Position numbers and translations under genes: made by a program. From contig CALQFM020000042.1 in NCBI GenBank assembly GCA_943329845.2, forward strand, positions 1-35,922: a stretch of DNA of 35,922 nucleotides, given 5' to 3'. Below the pieces are notes generated by a model. That model searched no databases, was not told the origin of the DNA, and worked only from the letters and a program-made list of their open reading frames with translations. Numbering within the stretch: the stretch's first letter is position 1; each line of letters begins with the position of its first letter. Source of the stretch: Candidatus Kuenenia stuttgartensis. GTDB lineage: Bacteria; Pseudomonadota; Alphaproteobacteria; SMXS01. Below are positions 10,472 through 19,746 of the stretch, piece by piece.

Positions 10472-10558
10472 TATCGATACATCGATATATTCGATATAAC
10501 GAAAATACAGATATATCTAAATTATCGGCGTTTCAAGCCGGAATATCGATATATCGAA
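10472..10558. promoter_or_regulatory. Cluster of ATCGATAT-type palindromes, candidate PadR operators
   Basis: A markedly A/T-rich island in a G+C-rich region, between the ferredoxin start (10459) and the thiC riboswitch. Three palindromic blocks are seen. The first is 10472-10498, containing TATCGATA, ATCGATAT and TTCGATATA in a row; the second is the perfect palindrome AGATATATCT at 10509-10518; the third is ATATCGATATATCGAA around 10543-10558. Such spaced inverted repeats are typical of dimeric PadR-family operators. The position fits control of the ferredoxin-padR promoter and possibly of thiC. Confidence 0.6.
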
Positions 10559-10610
10559 ATCAATCGGATCGCCGCCGGTTGACGCCGCCGCCCATCGGTG
10601 CACATATTGG

Positions 10611-10708
10611 GCTCGTTCCAGGGGTGCCCTTAGGGCTGAGAGGACGCGGGGAAGAGCCGCGCAAACCCTTCGAACCTGATCCGGGTCATGCCGGCGAAGG
10701 GAAGGAGC
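10611..10708 (+). ncRNA. TPP riboswitch (THI element)
   Basis: Classic thiamine pyrophosphate aptamer in the thiC leader. Conserved parts in order are GGGGTGCCC (10621-10629), GGCTGAGA (10634-10641), an inner hairpin around 10643-10662, ACCCTTCGAACCTGATC (10665-10681) and CCGGCGAAGGGA (10691-10702). Stem P1 is formed by GCTCGTTCC (10611-10619) with GGAAGGAGC (10700-10708), eight of nine pairs. It should lower thiC expression when TPP is plentiful. Confidence 0.97.
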
Positions 10709-12604
<1,896 letters not shown>

Positions 12605-12610
12605 GCTCGC

Positions 12611-12877
12611 CTATTGGTCCAGCCGCATATCCATGAATGCGAAGGCTGCGGCTAGGTTTTTCATAACCTTGCCGCTGCCCTCCTGCGACAATGGAAGACC
12701 CGATCTCCATCGAAGCGCGTGGGTGTTTGTTACTGCTACCCTCATGCCGGAGCTCTCGATTTCCAGGTCAATGATTTGATCGCCCTGACGATACTCCGCA
12801 GTAAACCTGCCAGTGCGTTGGAATTCGAAGCCGTCGCTGCTGCGAACGCCTTGTTTATTTAGCCACACGAAGGTCAT
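12611..12877 (-). CDS. Hypothetical small protein downstream of trmO
   Basis: An 88-residue cytoplasmic protein. The sequence opens MTFVWLNKQGVRSSDGFEFQ and continues with alternating beta-like segments (GRFTAEYRQ, QIIDLEIE). The look is loosely that of Imm74-type immunity-fold proteins, a weak impression I could not test. Its ATG lies five bases after the trmO stop, so it is probably the last gene of the trmO transcript. Base composition is somewhat lower in G+C than its neighbours. No ribosome-binding site is obvious, which fits translational coupling. Function unknown. Confidence 0.6.
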   Translation of the reverse strand: MTFVWLNKQGVRSSDGFEFQRTGRFTAEYRQGDQIIDLEIESSGMRVAVTNTHALRWRSGLPLSQEGSGKVMKNLAAAFAFMDMRLDQ

Positions 12878-12882
12878 GGCGC

Positions 12883-13350
12883 TTACCAGTAGTCCCGCAT
12901 GATCTGCGCCGCCCACTCGGGCTCGCGGACCTCGCCGCGCGGCGCGAAGCCCTTCATCCAGGGCTTGATGTCCACCACCGGCGTGCCGTCGATGGCGTCG
13001 AGACCACGGACGGTGAGGGTGATGCCGTCCACCTTGAGCAGCGGGCAGACACACAGTCCCAGCCTGTTGGGCCGGTCCTTGCCGCGCTGGGCGAAGATGC
13101 CGACACGGGGCAGGTCCAGGTTGCCGCGCGGGTGCCGGGCGCCCGTGTGGACCTTCGAGTCGGCCAACAGGTGGAAATGGAACAGGATCTCCACGTGAGA
13201 GAACTGCTCCAAACCGGTCAGGGCATCGGGTCCGAAGACCTCGGGATCCAGTGCAATGTGGCTGTCGACGGCGTCCCAGCCATCGTCGATCGCCTCGGTG
13301 CGGGCGTTGCGAACGAAGCCGATGGGGAGCAGCAGGATGGCCTGTGTCAT
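12883..13350 (-). CDS. trmO: tRNA (N6-threonylcarbamoyladenosine37-N6)-methyltransferase, TrmO/TsaA type
   Basis: SAM-dependent enzyme that adds the methyl group of m6t6A37 in tRNA-Thr; the family was formerly called TsaA/VirR. The 155-residue protein has the beta-barrel family marks: an N-terminal LPIGFVRN, LEQFSHVEILFHFH, the SAM-site motif DRPNRLG (92-98) and DGTPVVDIKPW (121-131). The short C-terminus lacks the extra domain of E. coli TrmO, as in many alphaproteobacterial members. The start at ATG 13348-13350 is preferred over a frame beginning at 13458, whose extra residues are low-complexity. It lies 52 bases downstream of the EamA gene. Confidence 0.88.
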   Translation of the reverse strand: MTQAILLLPIGFVRNARTEAIDDGWDAVDSHIALDPEVFGPDALTGLEQFSHVEILFHFHLLADSKVHTGARHPRGNLDLPRVGIFAQRGKDRPNRLGLCVCPLLKVDGITLTVRGLDAIDGTPVVDIKPWMKGFAPRGEVREPEWAAQIMRDYW

Positions 13351-13402
13351 GGCCCCAGGATATCCTGCGTCGTCGTCGTCGTCACCAGGCTGCGCGCCCG
13401 GT

Positions 13403-14371
13403 TCAGCGGTCGGTAGCCGGTGCCTTTTTGCCGCCCTTCCGCCCGCCGATCTGTCCAACCACGATGCCGCCGATGATCAGGCCGAGGGCGACGATGGCGT
13501 ACCAGGTCAGCGGCTCGTCGAGGAACGTAATGCCCAGTGCGACGCCGATCACCGGCACCAGATAGTTGGTGAAGCCAGCGAAGGACGGCCCGGCGCTGCG
13601 CACCAGGTAGATCAGCAGCAGTGTCGGCAGCGCCGTGGAGAAGATCGCGAGCCCCAAGATGGCGGCGGCCGATGGCCACGACACGTGCTCGGGCAAGGCG
13701 CCGCCGCTGGTGGCCAGCCAGATCGGCGCCGACACCAGCGTGGCGATCCACATCACGCCGAAGCCGATCGGGATCGAATGATAGTCGCTGGCCTTGTCGG
13801 CCAGGATGGTGCCGCTGGCCAGACCCAGCGCCGCGAGCAGGATCGCGGCGGCGCCCCACATGACACCGTGGCCCCCGGAAAGCTGCGGGCCGCCGAACAG
13901 CACGACCACGCCGGCGAAGCCCACGGCGATGCCGATGGCCTTCCACCGGTGGAATCGCTCGCCACGCACGAACGCCTGCGCCAGCACGGCCGTGACCAGC
14001 GGCACCACGCCCATCAGGATCGCGGCGGTGCCGGTCTCCACCCTGGTCTGGCCCCAGTTGATCAGCAGATAGGGGACGACATTGCCGATGAACGCCATGG
14101 CCGCCATCAGCACCAAGGCCTTGCGGCTGCGCTCGACCTGCTTTTGCCGGATGAACAGGGCCGCGGTGAAGAACAGGGCGGCGATGGCCATGCGGCCGGT
14201 CAGCGCCTCGACCGGCGAGAAGTCGCGCAGCGCGATCTTCACCATCAGGAACGACGAGCCCCACATCATCGCCAGCGCCACCAGCAGGCCGGCATGCCAC
14301 AGATGGCGGCGCCAGCCCGGGCGAGGGGCGGTCAAGGGCTTCGCGTCGGCGGATATGGCGTGGGATGACAT
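13403..14371 (-). CDS. EamA/DMT family transporter
   Basis: Inner-membrane drug/metabolite transporter-type permease of 322 residues with about ten predicted helices arranged as two EamA repeats (roughly residues 28-160 and 170-305). Repeat 1 has the typical MMWGSSFLMVKIALRD start, and repeat 2 ends with LGITFLDEPLTWYAIVALGLI. The substrate is unknown; the family includes metabolite exporters. GGAGG three to four bases before the ATG supports the start. A basic tail (GGRKGGKK) is expected on the cytoplasmic side. It may share a transcript with trmO. Confidence 0.92.
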   Translation of the reverse strand: MSSHAISADAKPLTAPRPGWRRHLWHAGLLVALAMMWGSSFLMVKIALRDFSPVEALTGRMAIAALFFTAALFIRQKQVERSRKALVLMAAMAFIGNVVPYLLINWGQTRVETGTAAILMGVVPLVTAVLAQAFVRGERFHRWKAIGIAVGFAGVVVLFGGPQLSGGHGVMWGAAAILLAALGLASGTILADKASDYHSIPIGFGVMWIATLVSAPIWLATSGGALPEHVSWPSAAAILGLAIFSTALPTLLLIYLVRSAGPSFAGFTNYLVPVIGVALGITFLDEPLTWYAIVALGLIIGGIVVGQIGGRKGGKKAPATDR

Positions 14372-14463
14372 GGGACCTCCGCACGCTCAACGCGCCAGTC
14401 GGTGCTTTGTGCCCGTCATCACGCCGTGTAGGCTTCCGCTTCGGGGAGACAGGAGATTCCATC

Positions 14464-15732
14464 ATGCGGTTTGGCGTTTTCTACGAGTTGCAGCTGCCGA
14501 AGCCCTGGAGCGAGGACGACGAGCACCGGCTGGTCCATGAGGCGCTGGACCAGATCACGCTCGCCGACCAGCTCGGCATCGACTACGCCTGGGCCGTCGA
14601 GCACCATTTCCTCGACGAATACTCCCATTGCTCGTCGCCCGAGACGCTGCTCGCCGCCGCCGCCGCGCGGACGAAGACTATCAAGCTGGGCCACGGCATC
14701 CGGCAGGTGATCCCGCAATACAACCATCCGGCGCGCACCGCCGAGACCGTTTCCATGCTCGACCTGGTGTCGAACGGCCGCGCCCAGCTCGGCTTCGGCG
14801 AGGGCGCCACGCGCATGGAGCTGCACGGCTTCAACATCCCCGCCAAGGAAAAGCGGGCCATGGCCATCGACGCGGTCGAGCAGATCGCCAACATGATGAC
14901 CATGACGCCCTATCCGGGCTATGACGGGCCGTACTTCTCCATGCCGGCGCGCAATGTCATCCCCAAGCCCATGCAGAAACCGCATCCGCCGCTGTGGATG
15001 GCCTGCTCGAACCGCGACACCATCCGCATCGCCGCCAGCCTGGGCGTCGGCGCGCTGGCCTTCGCCTTCGTCAATCCGGAGGAGGCGAAGCACTGGGCCG
15101 ACATCTATTACGGTACGATCATGAGCGACGCCTGCGTGCCGGTCGGCCATGCGGTCAACGCCAACATCGCCATGGTGTCGAGTTTTTCCATCCATCCGGA
15201 CCGCTCCGAGGCGATACGGCGCGGCCAGGACGGCTTCGAGTTCTTCGGCTACGCGCTCGCCTCGCTGGTCACCAAGGACACGGTGCCCGGCCGCACGACC
15301 TTGTGGCGCGACTTCCACGACATCCGCGGCAACAAGACCGAGGAAATCGTCCGCACCGCCGCGCTCGATCCGCAATATGCGGCGGGCATCGGCACCGAGG
15401 ACGACGTACGCCGCCACCTGTACGAATTCGAGCGGGCCGGCGTCGACCAGGTCATCCTGCTGCAGCAGGCGGGCCGCAACCCGCATGACCAGATCGTCGA
15501 ATCCATGCACCGCTTCGCCGAGGGCATCCTGCCCGAGTTCAAGGCCAAGGCCGACGCGCGCGAGCAGGCCAAGGCCGAGCGGCTGGCGCCGTTCGTCGAG
15601 GCCGCGCTGAAGCGCAAGACATGGATGGCGCCGTTGCCCGACGAGGCAATCCCGGTGATCCGCGCGTCGGTCACCAGGGAAAAATTCGTCTCCAGGCGTC
15701 CAGGCAAGGTAGCCCAGAACGAAGAGGCCTGA
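14464..15732 (+). CDS. LLM class flavin-dependent oxidoreductase (luciferase-like monooxygenase)
   Basis: Two-component-type flavin monooxygenase with a luciferase TIM-barrel fold, 422 residues. It is recognisable from MRFGVFYELQLPKPW, the WAVEHHFLDEYS segment, IKLGHGIRQVIPQYNHPARTAE in two pieces, GRAQLGFGEGATRMEL, and KPHPPLWMACSN. These match the bacterial-luciferase family around the FMN-binding face. It would use reduced FMN and oxygen; the substrate is not predictable. The start at ATG 14464 has AGGAG eight bases upstream and removes 33 residues of spurious extension. It is divergent from the EamA gene across 92 bases and convergent, four bases apart, with the Pro/Ala-rich protein gene. 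Confidence 0.92.
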   Translation: MRFGVFYELQLPKPWSEDDEHRLVHEALDQITLADQLGIDYAWAVEHHFLDEYSHCSSPETLLAAAAARTKTIKLGHGIRQVIPQYNHPARTAETVSMLDLVSNGRAQLGFGEGATRMELHGFNIPAKEKRAMAIDAVEQIANMMTMTPYPGYDGPYFSMPARNVIPKPMQKPHPPLWMACSNRDTIRIAASLGVGALAFAFVNPEEAKHWADIYYGTIMSDACVPVGHAVNANIAMVSSFSIHPDRSEAIRRGQDGFEFFGYALASLVTKDTVPGRTTLWRDFHDIRGNKTEEIVRTAALDPQYAAGIGTEDDVRRHLYEFERAGVDQVILLQQAGRNPHDQIVESMHRFAEGILPEFKAKADAREQAKAERLAPFVEAALKRKTWMAPLPDEAIPVIRASVTREKFVSRRPGKVAQNEEA

Positions 15733-15736
15733 TTCC

Positions 15737-18691
15737 CTACTGCCCCATCTGGTCCGCCGGCAATCCGACCGGGCTGCTGACGGCATCGCCGTCGAGAATG
15801 TGCGGTTCCTCGTCCGTGGGCGACATGATCGCCTGGTCTTGCGGGGACGCCGGCTGCGGTGCCTCGGGCGCTGGCTCGGCCGGCATGGGGACGGTGTCGG
15901 GACGCGGTGACGCGTCCGGCGGCGTCGACGGGCGGAGCGGCGCCTGGCGCAGCGATTCCGGCTGGATCTTCGGCACCTTCAGCCGCGGCGCGGGGGCGGG
16001 CTCGGGCGGCGTGGCCGGCTCGGCCTGAACCGGCACCGGCTCGGGCGCTGTCACCGCCGACTCGGGGCGCGCCGGTTCCGGCGTGACCGGCGCGGGTTCC
16101 GCCCGAACTGGTTCCGCCTGAACAGGTTCCGCCTGAACAGGTTCCGCCGCCGGCCGGACCGGTTCCGGAGGCACTGGGGCGGCTGCCGGGGCAGGCTCGG
16201 CGTCTTGCTTGGGAACGGCGCGCAACAACTCCTGCATCCGCGTCTGCTCGGGGCTCGGCATCGTCGCCGGCTCGGGCTGCACGGGTGAAGCGGGCGGCGG
16301 CGGTTCGGGTGGCAGCGCGACGGGTGCAGGCTCGGCTTGCGCAGGCGCTGGAGGCGGCTCCGGCGCTGGCGACGGCGCGGGTACCACAGCCGGCGGCGGT
16401 TCGGGCGTTGCGGGCGGCGCCGGCTCGGCGGGCACCGGCTCGCTCGGCACGGGAACGTTGGGCACAGCAGGCTGATCGGCCGCGGGCAGGATTGCGGGTT
16501 CCACCGCCGCTGGCTCGGGCGCTGCCGGTTCGGCGGCAGGCGCCGGCCGTTCCTGCAGATAGCGGGCGCGTGCCCGGCGCAATTCCTCTTCCTGTGGCGA
16601 CGGCATGCTCGCCGGGGCGGCTACGTCCGGCGCTGGCGGCACGGGCGCGGGAGCGGGCGTGACCTCGGCCGGGACCGGCGCCTCCACGGGAGCCGCTGGC
16701 TGAACCTCGGGCGCCGGCGCCGGCGACGGCTCGACAGGCGCAGGTGCTTGGGGTGCTTCGGGTGCCACGGGCGCTGCCGGGACGGCAGGCGCGGGCGCTT
16801 CGGCGGGAACCGGCGCGGCCGGTACGAGAACAGACGGCGCCTCGGCAGGAGTGGCTGCGGGCTGATCGGCCGCGGGCTGGCCTAGGGGTTCCGGTATCGG
16901 CGCTGGCTCGGATACGGGTGCAGCCGGAGATGCTGGGCGATCCTGCAGGTAGCGGGCGCGCGCCCGGCGCAACTCGTCTTCCTGCGGTGACGGCAGAGCC
17001 GCCGGCATGGCTTCAGCCGGCGGGGGTGGCTCGGGCGGGGCGGCGGGCATCGCCACTGCTGGCGCCGAAAGCTCGGTGGGAACCGCGGGCTGAACCTCAG
17101 GCGCCGCCGCGGCGGGCGGCGGCGGTTCGGGGGCAACGGACGTTGCCTGCACCGGAGCAGGTGGTGCCTCGCCCGTCGCGGGTGCTTCGGGCGCCTGGGC
17201 GGCCGGTGACGTGGGTACGGCTTCAGCCGGCGCAGGCGGTTCAACCGGCGCCGCGGCCTCCGTCGGGGACGGTTCCACGGTCGGCGGCGGAGGTGCCGGC
17301 GGGTGATCCTGCAGCCACTTGGCGCGCGCCCGCTGCAACTCCTCGTTCTGCGCGGGCGGCGGCGCTGGAATCGCGGCGGCGGGCGGTTCCGACGCGGGCT
17401 CGGTGACGGTGGCCGGAGCAGGGGCAGCCGGCGGTTCGGCGGCCGCAGGCGGCGCAGCCTCGGCTGCTGTGGCCGTTTCGGGCGCCGGGGCGGGAACGGC
17501 TGCTGCGGGAACCGGCGCAACAGGCTCCGGCGCGGCGGCGGCTGGAGCGGGTGCCGCGGGCTGGGGCTCCACGGGAACAGGAGGCATCGCCGGCGCTGCT
17601 TCGACAACCGGCGGCGGCGCTGGCGCGACAGGTGGAGCAGGCGTCGGCGAGGCTGGCGCGGCCTCGGCAGCGGGCGCGGCCTCGATGGCAGGCGCGGCGG
17701 GCGGCGCCGGCGGCCTGGACTCCAGATATTTGATGCGCGCGCGCCGCAGCGCCTCGGCGTCAGCCGCCGACACGGTCGAGGCCGGCTCCGGCGCGGGCGC
17801 GGCGACTGGCACCGCCGGTTCGGCGGGCGCTGGTTGCGGGGCGGGAGTCGGGGCGGCCGGCGGAGTGGTGGAAGGCAGGGGCGCCGCTTCCTTCAGCAGA
17901 CGCTCGGGCGGGGGCGCGGCCGGTATGGGCGCGGCCTTGGCGGGCGCGGGCTGCTGCTTTCTGTCGGAGTCGGGGGCGCCGACCAGGCGCTCGGGCGGAA
18001 GTTCCGGCGGCAGGTCGGGCTCGCGCACGTCGGGCTCGGCCTGCTTTTCGGGCACCGGCGCCATCGAGGCGGCCTGGCCGGCGATTCGCAGCATGGACGA
18101 CCGGAGCGCGCGAGCGTTCTCCATCACCTGGTCGTCGTCCCGCGCTTCCCACATCACCGAGAAATCGTAGATCAGTTTGCCGCCAAGGTAGACCTGTCCG
18201 TATGGCATGACCGGCTGCCCCTGGATGGTCGCGCCGTACTGTCCCAGCGTGTTATTGGCGTAGTACTTGAACAGCTCCTTGTCGTAGATCGGCCGGCCGT
18301 CGGACGACGCCACCATCACGTCGAGCAGCCGCACCTCCACATTGGGCAGCTTGCTCGACAGGTAGTAGAGGACGCGGCGCAGGATGGCCTGCTGGTAGTT
18401 CGAGTACCTGCCGCCGTCATAGTAGAAGTTCACCACCAGAAGGGCGCGTTCCGAGTCGTTGATCGCCGTTTCGACGTTGAGGAACGGCATCTCCATCTGG
18501 GTGGAGCGATCCATCCGGAAATAGAAATAGGGCGACCGCCATTGGCCGTAATCGTCGATGCTGCCGCCGATGCGGGGAATGTCGGGCGCCTGGGACGGAA
18601 CGGGTCCGACCGGCTGGGCCAGCGCCGACGGCGACAGCAGGAGCATGCCCGCTACACAGCCGGTCATGGTCGCCGCCAATACACGTTTCAT
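15737..18691 (-). CDS. Exported Pro/Ala-rich modular protein
   Basis: A 984-residue protein with a Sec signal peptide (MKRVLAATMTGCVAGMLLL, cleavage after ALA near residue 25). A conserved-looking globular N-terminal domain spans about residues 35-210, with aromatic segments such as WRSPYFYFRMDRS and YGQVYLGGKLIYDFSVMWEA; I do not recognise it. The remaining 750 residues are almost entirely Ala, Pro, Glu and Val. They are interrupted at regular intervals by a charged motif of the form E-L-R-R-A-R-A-R-Y-L-Q-D/E-R-P at residues 313-327, 450-464, 572-586 and 702-716, with a decayed copy near 818. The spacing is 122-137 residues. The tail probably forms an extended periplasmic or surface rod. It may follow the HMG-CoA-lyase-like gene 75 bases upstream on the same strand. 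Confidence 0.88.
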   Translation of the reverse strand: MKRVLAATMTGCVAGMLLLSPSALAQPVGPVPSQAPDIPRIGGSIDDYGQWRSPYFYFRMDRSTQMEMPFLNVETAINDSERALLVVNFYYDGGRYSNYQQAILRRVLYYLSSKLPNVEVRLLDVMVASSDGRPIYDKELFKYYANNTLGQYGATIQGQPVMPYGQVYLGGKLIYDFSVMWEARDDDQVMENARALRSSMLRIAGQAASMAPVPEKQAEPDVREPDLPPELPPERLVGAPDSDRKQQPAPAKAAPIPAAPPPERLLKEAAPLPSTTPPAAPTPAPQPAPAEPAVPVAAPAPEPASTVSAADAEALRRARIKYLESRPPAPPAAPAIEAAPAAEAAPASPTPAPPVAPAPPPVVEAAPAMPPVPVEPQPAAPAPAAAAPEPVAPVPAAAVPAPAPETATAAEAAPPAAAEPPAAPAPATVTEPASEPPAAAIPAPPPAQNEELQRARAKWLQDHPPAPPPPTVEPSPTEAAAPVEPPAPAEAVPTSPAAQAPEAPATGEAPPAPVQATSVAPEPPPPAAAAPEVQPAVPTELSAPAVAMPAAPPEPPPPAEAMPAALPSPQEDELRRARARYLQDRPASPAAPVSEPAPIPEPLGQPAADQPAATPAEAPSVLVPAAPVPAEAPAPAVPAAPVAPEAPQAPAPVEPSPAPAPEVQPAAPVEAPVPAEVTPAPAPVPPAPDVAAPASMPSPQEEELRRARARYLQERPAPAAEPAAPEPAAVEPAILPAADQPAVPNVPVPSEPVPAEPAPPATPEPPPAVVPAPSPAPEPPPAPAQAEPAPVALPPEPPPPASPVQPEPATMPSPEQTRMQELLRAVPKQDAEPAPAAAPVPPEPVRPAAEPVQAEPVQAEPVRAEPAPVTPEPARPESAVTAPEPVPVQAEPATPPEPAPAPRLKVPKIQPESLRQAPLRPSTPPDASPRPDTVPMPAEPAPEAPQPASPQDQAIMSPTDEEPHILDGDAVSSPVGLPADQMGQ
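16094..16154 (-). repeat. 15-bp tandem repeats inside the Pro/Ala-rich gene
   Basis: Four consecutive units of the form GGTTCCGCCTGAACA (plus-strand reading); the two central units at 16110-16124 and 16125-16139 are identical. They encode repeats of Ala-Glu-Pro-Val-Gln. Because the unit is 15 bases, copy-number change would keep the frame and alter the length of the rod-like tail. Confidence 0.8.
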
Positions 18692-18766
18692 GGAAGCCCC
18701 GATTCCACGCTGAGCCCTGCGCATGTTCTCGTACGCCCTTGCGCGCGATGCAAGAGGCGCGGTGCG

Positions 18767-19690
18767 TCAAGCCCCTGCACGGACGGGGAATCCGCCCGCG
18801 TGGCTGACCGCGCTGGGCGCCCGGCGGCCCAGGATACCTTCCAGCCACGCCGCGCCGTCGACCAGCGCGTCGAGATCGAGGCCGGTGTCGACGCCGCCCC
18901 GCTCGAGCATGTAGACGACGTCCTCGGTGGCCACGTTGCCGGTGGCGTTGGGCGCGAACGGGCAGCCGCCGAGCCCGGCCATGCTGGCGTCGACGGTGTC
19001 GACGCCGGCCAGCCACGCCGCCCAGGCATTGGCGACGCCGGTGTGCCGCGTGTCGTGGAAATGCACCCGCGTGGGAATGTGCGGGATCTCATCGTTCAGC
19101 CGCCCCAACAGGTCGGTGACCTGCGACGGGATGCCGACGCCGATGGTGTCGGCCAGGCCGATCTCGGCGGGTTCGCCCTCGGCCAGCCGCCGGGCGATGT
19201 CGATGACGTGCGCCGCATCGACCTCGCCCTCGAACGGACAACCGAAGGCCACCGCGATCGTCGCCTGGGCGCTGATGCCGTCCTGCCTGGCCAGCCGCAG
19301 GATATCGAGGCCCTCGCGGACGGACTCGTCCGAGGTCTGGCCCTGGTTGCGCTGGCCGAAGGTGTCGGTGGCGACGGCGACGAAACCGACCTGGTCGACG
19401 CCGCGCCGGTTGCCCTCGCGGGTCGCCAGCGCCCGCAGGTAGCCGCGCTTGTTCAGCACCAGCCCGATATACTGCACGCCCCTGTTGTCGGGCAGGCCGG
19501 CGACGACGGCCTCGGCGTCGGCCATCCGCGGCACCTTGTCCGGATGGACGAAGCTCGCCACCTCGATGCGCCTGGCACCAGCGGCGATGGCGCGGCCGAT
19601 CAACTCGAGCTTCTGCGCGGTCGAGAACACGACGGACTCGTTCTGCAGTCCGTCGCGCGGGCTCACTTCGAGGATGGTGACCTGGCGCAT
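18767..19690 (-). CDS. HMG-CoA lyase-like enzyme
   Basis: TIM-barrel carbon-carbon lyase of the hydroxymethylglutaryl-CoA lyase family, 307 residues. HMG-CoA lyase splits HMG-CoA to acetyl-CoA and acetoacetate in leucine and ketone metabolism; related members act on other 3-hydroxy-3-methyl acyl-CoAs such as citramalyl-CoA. Diagnostic parts are SPRDGLQNE (Arg12, Asp13), metal histidines His210 and His212 in HFHDTR, and the signature GLGGCPFAPNATGN with catalytic Cys243. It is divergent from a CaiB/BaiF CoA-transferase gene with only 56 bases between starts, which suggests CoA activation followed by cleavage of one substrate. No biotin carboxylase or methylglutaconyl-CoA hydratase is nearby, so a dedicated leucine pathway is not indicated. 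Confidence 0.92.
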   Translation of the reverse strand: MRQVTILEVSPRDGLQNESVVFSTAQKLELIGRAIAAGARRIEVASFVHPDKVPRMADAEAVVAGLPDNRGVQYIGLVLNKRGYLRALATREGNRRGVDQVGFVAVATDTFGQRNQGQTSDESVREGLDILRLARQDGISAQATIAVAFGCPFEGEVDAAHVIDIARRLAEGEPAEIGLADTIGVGIPSQVTDLLGRLNDEIPHIPTRVHFHDTRHTGVANAWAAWLAGVDTVDASMAGLGGCPFAPNATGNVATEDVVYMLERGGVDTGLDLDALVDGAAWLEGILGRRAPSAVSHAGGFPVRAGA

Positions 19691-19746
19691 GCTGTTATGT
19701 ATATCGACCGGAAGGATCGGACGAAAGCGGTTAGAGGAGGTAACCC

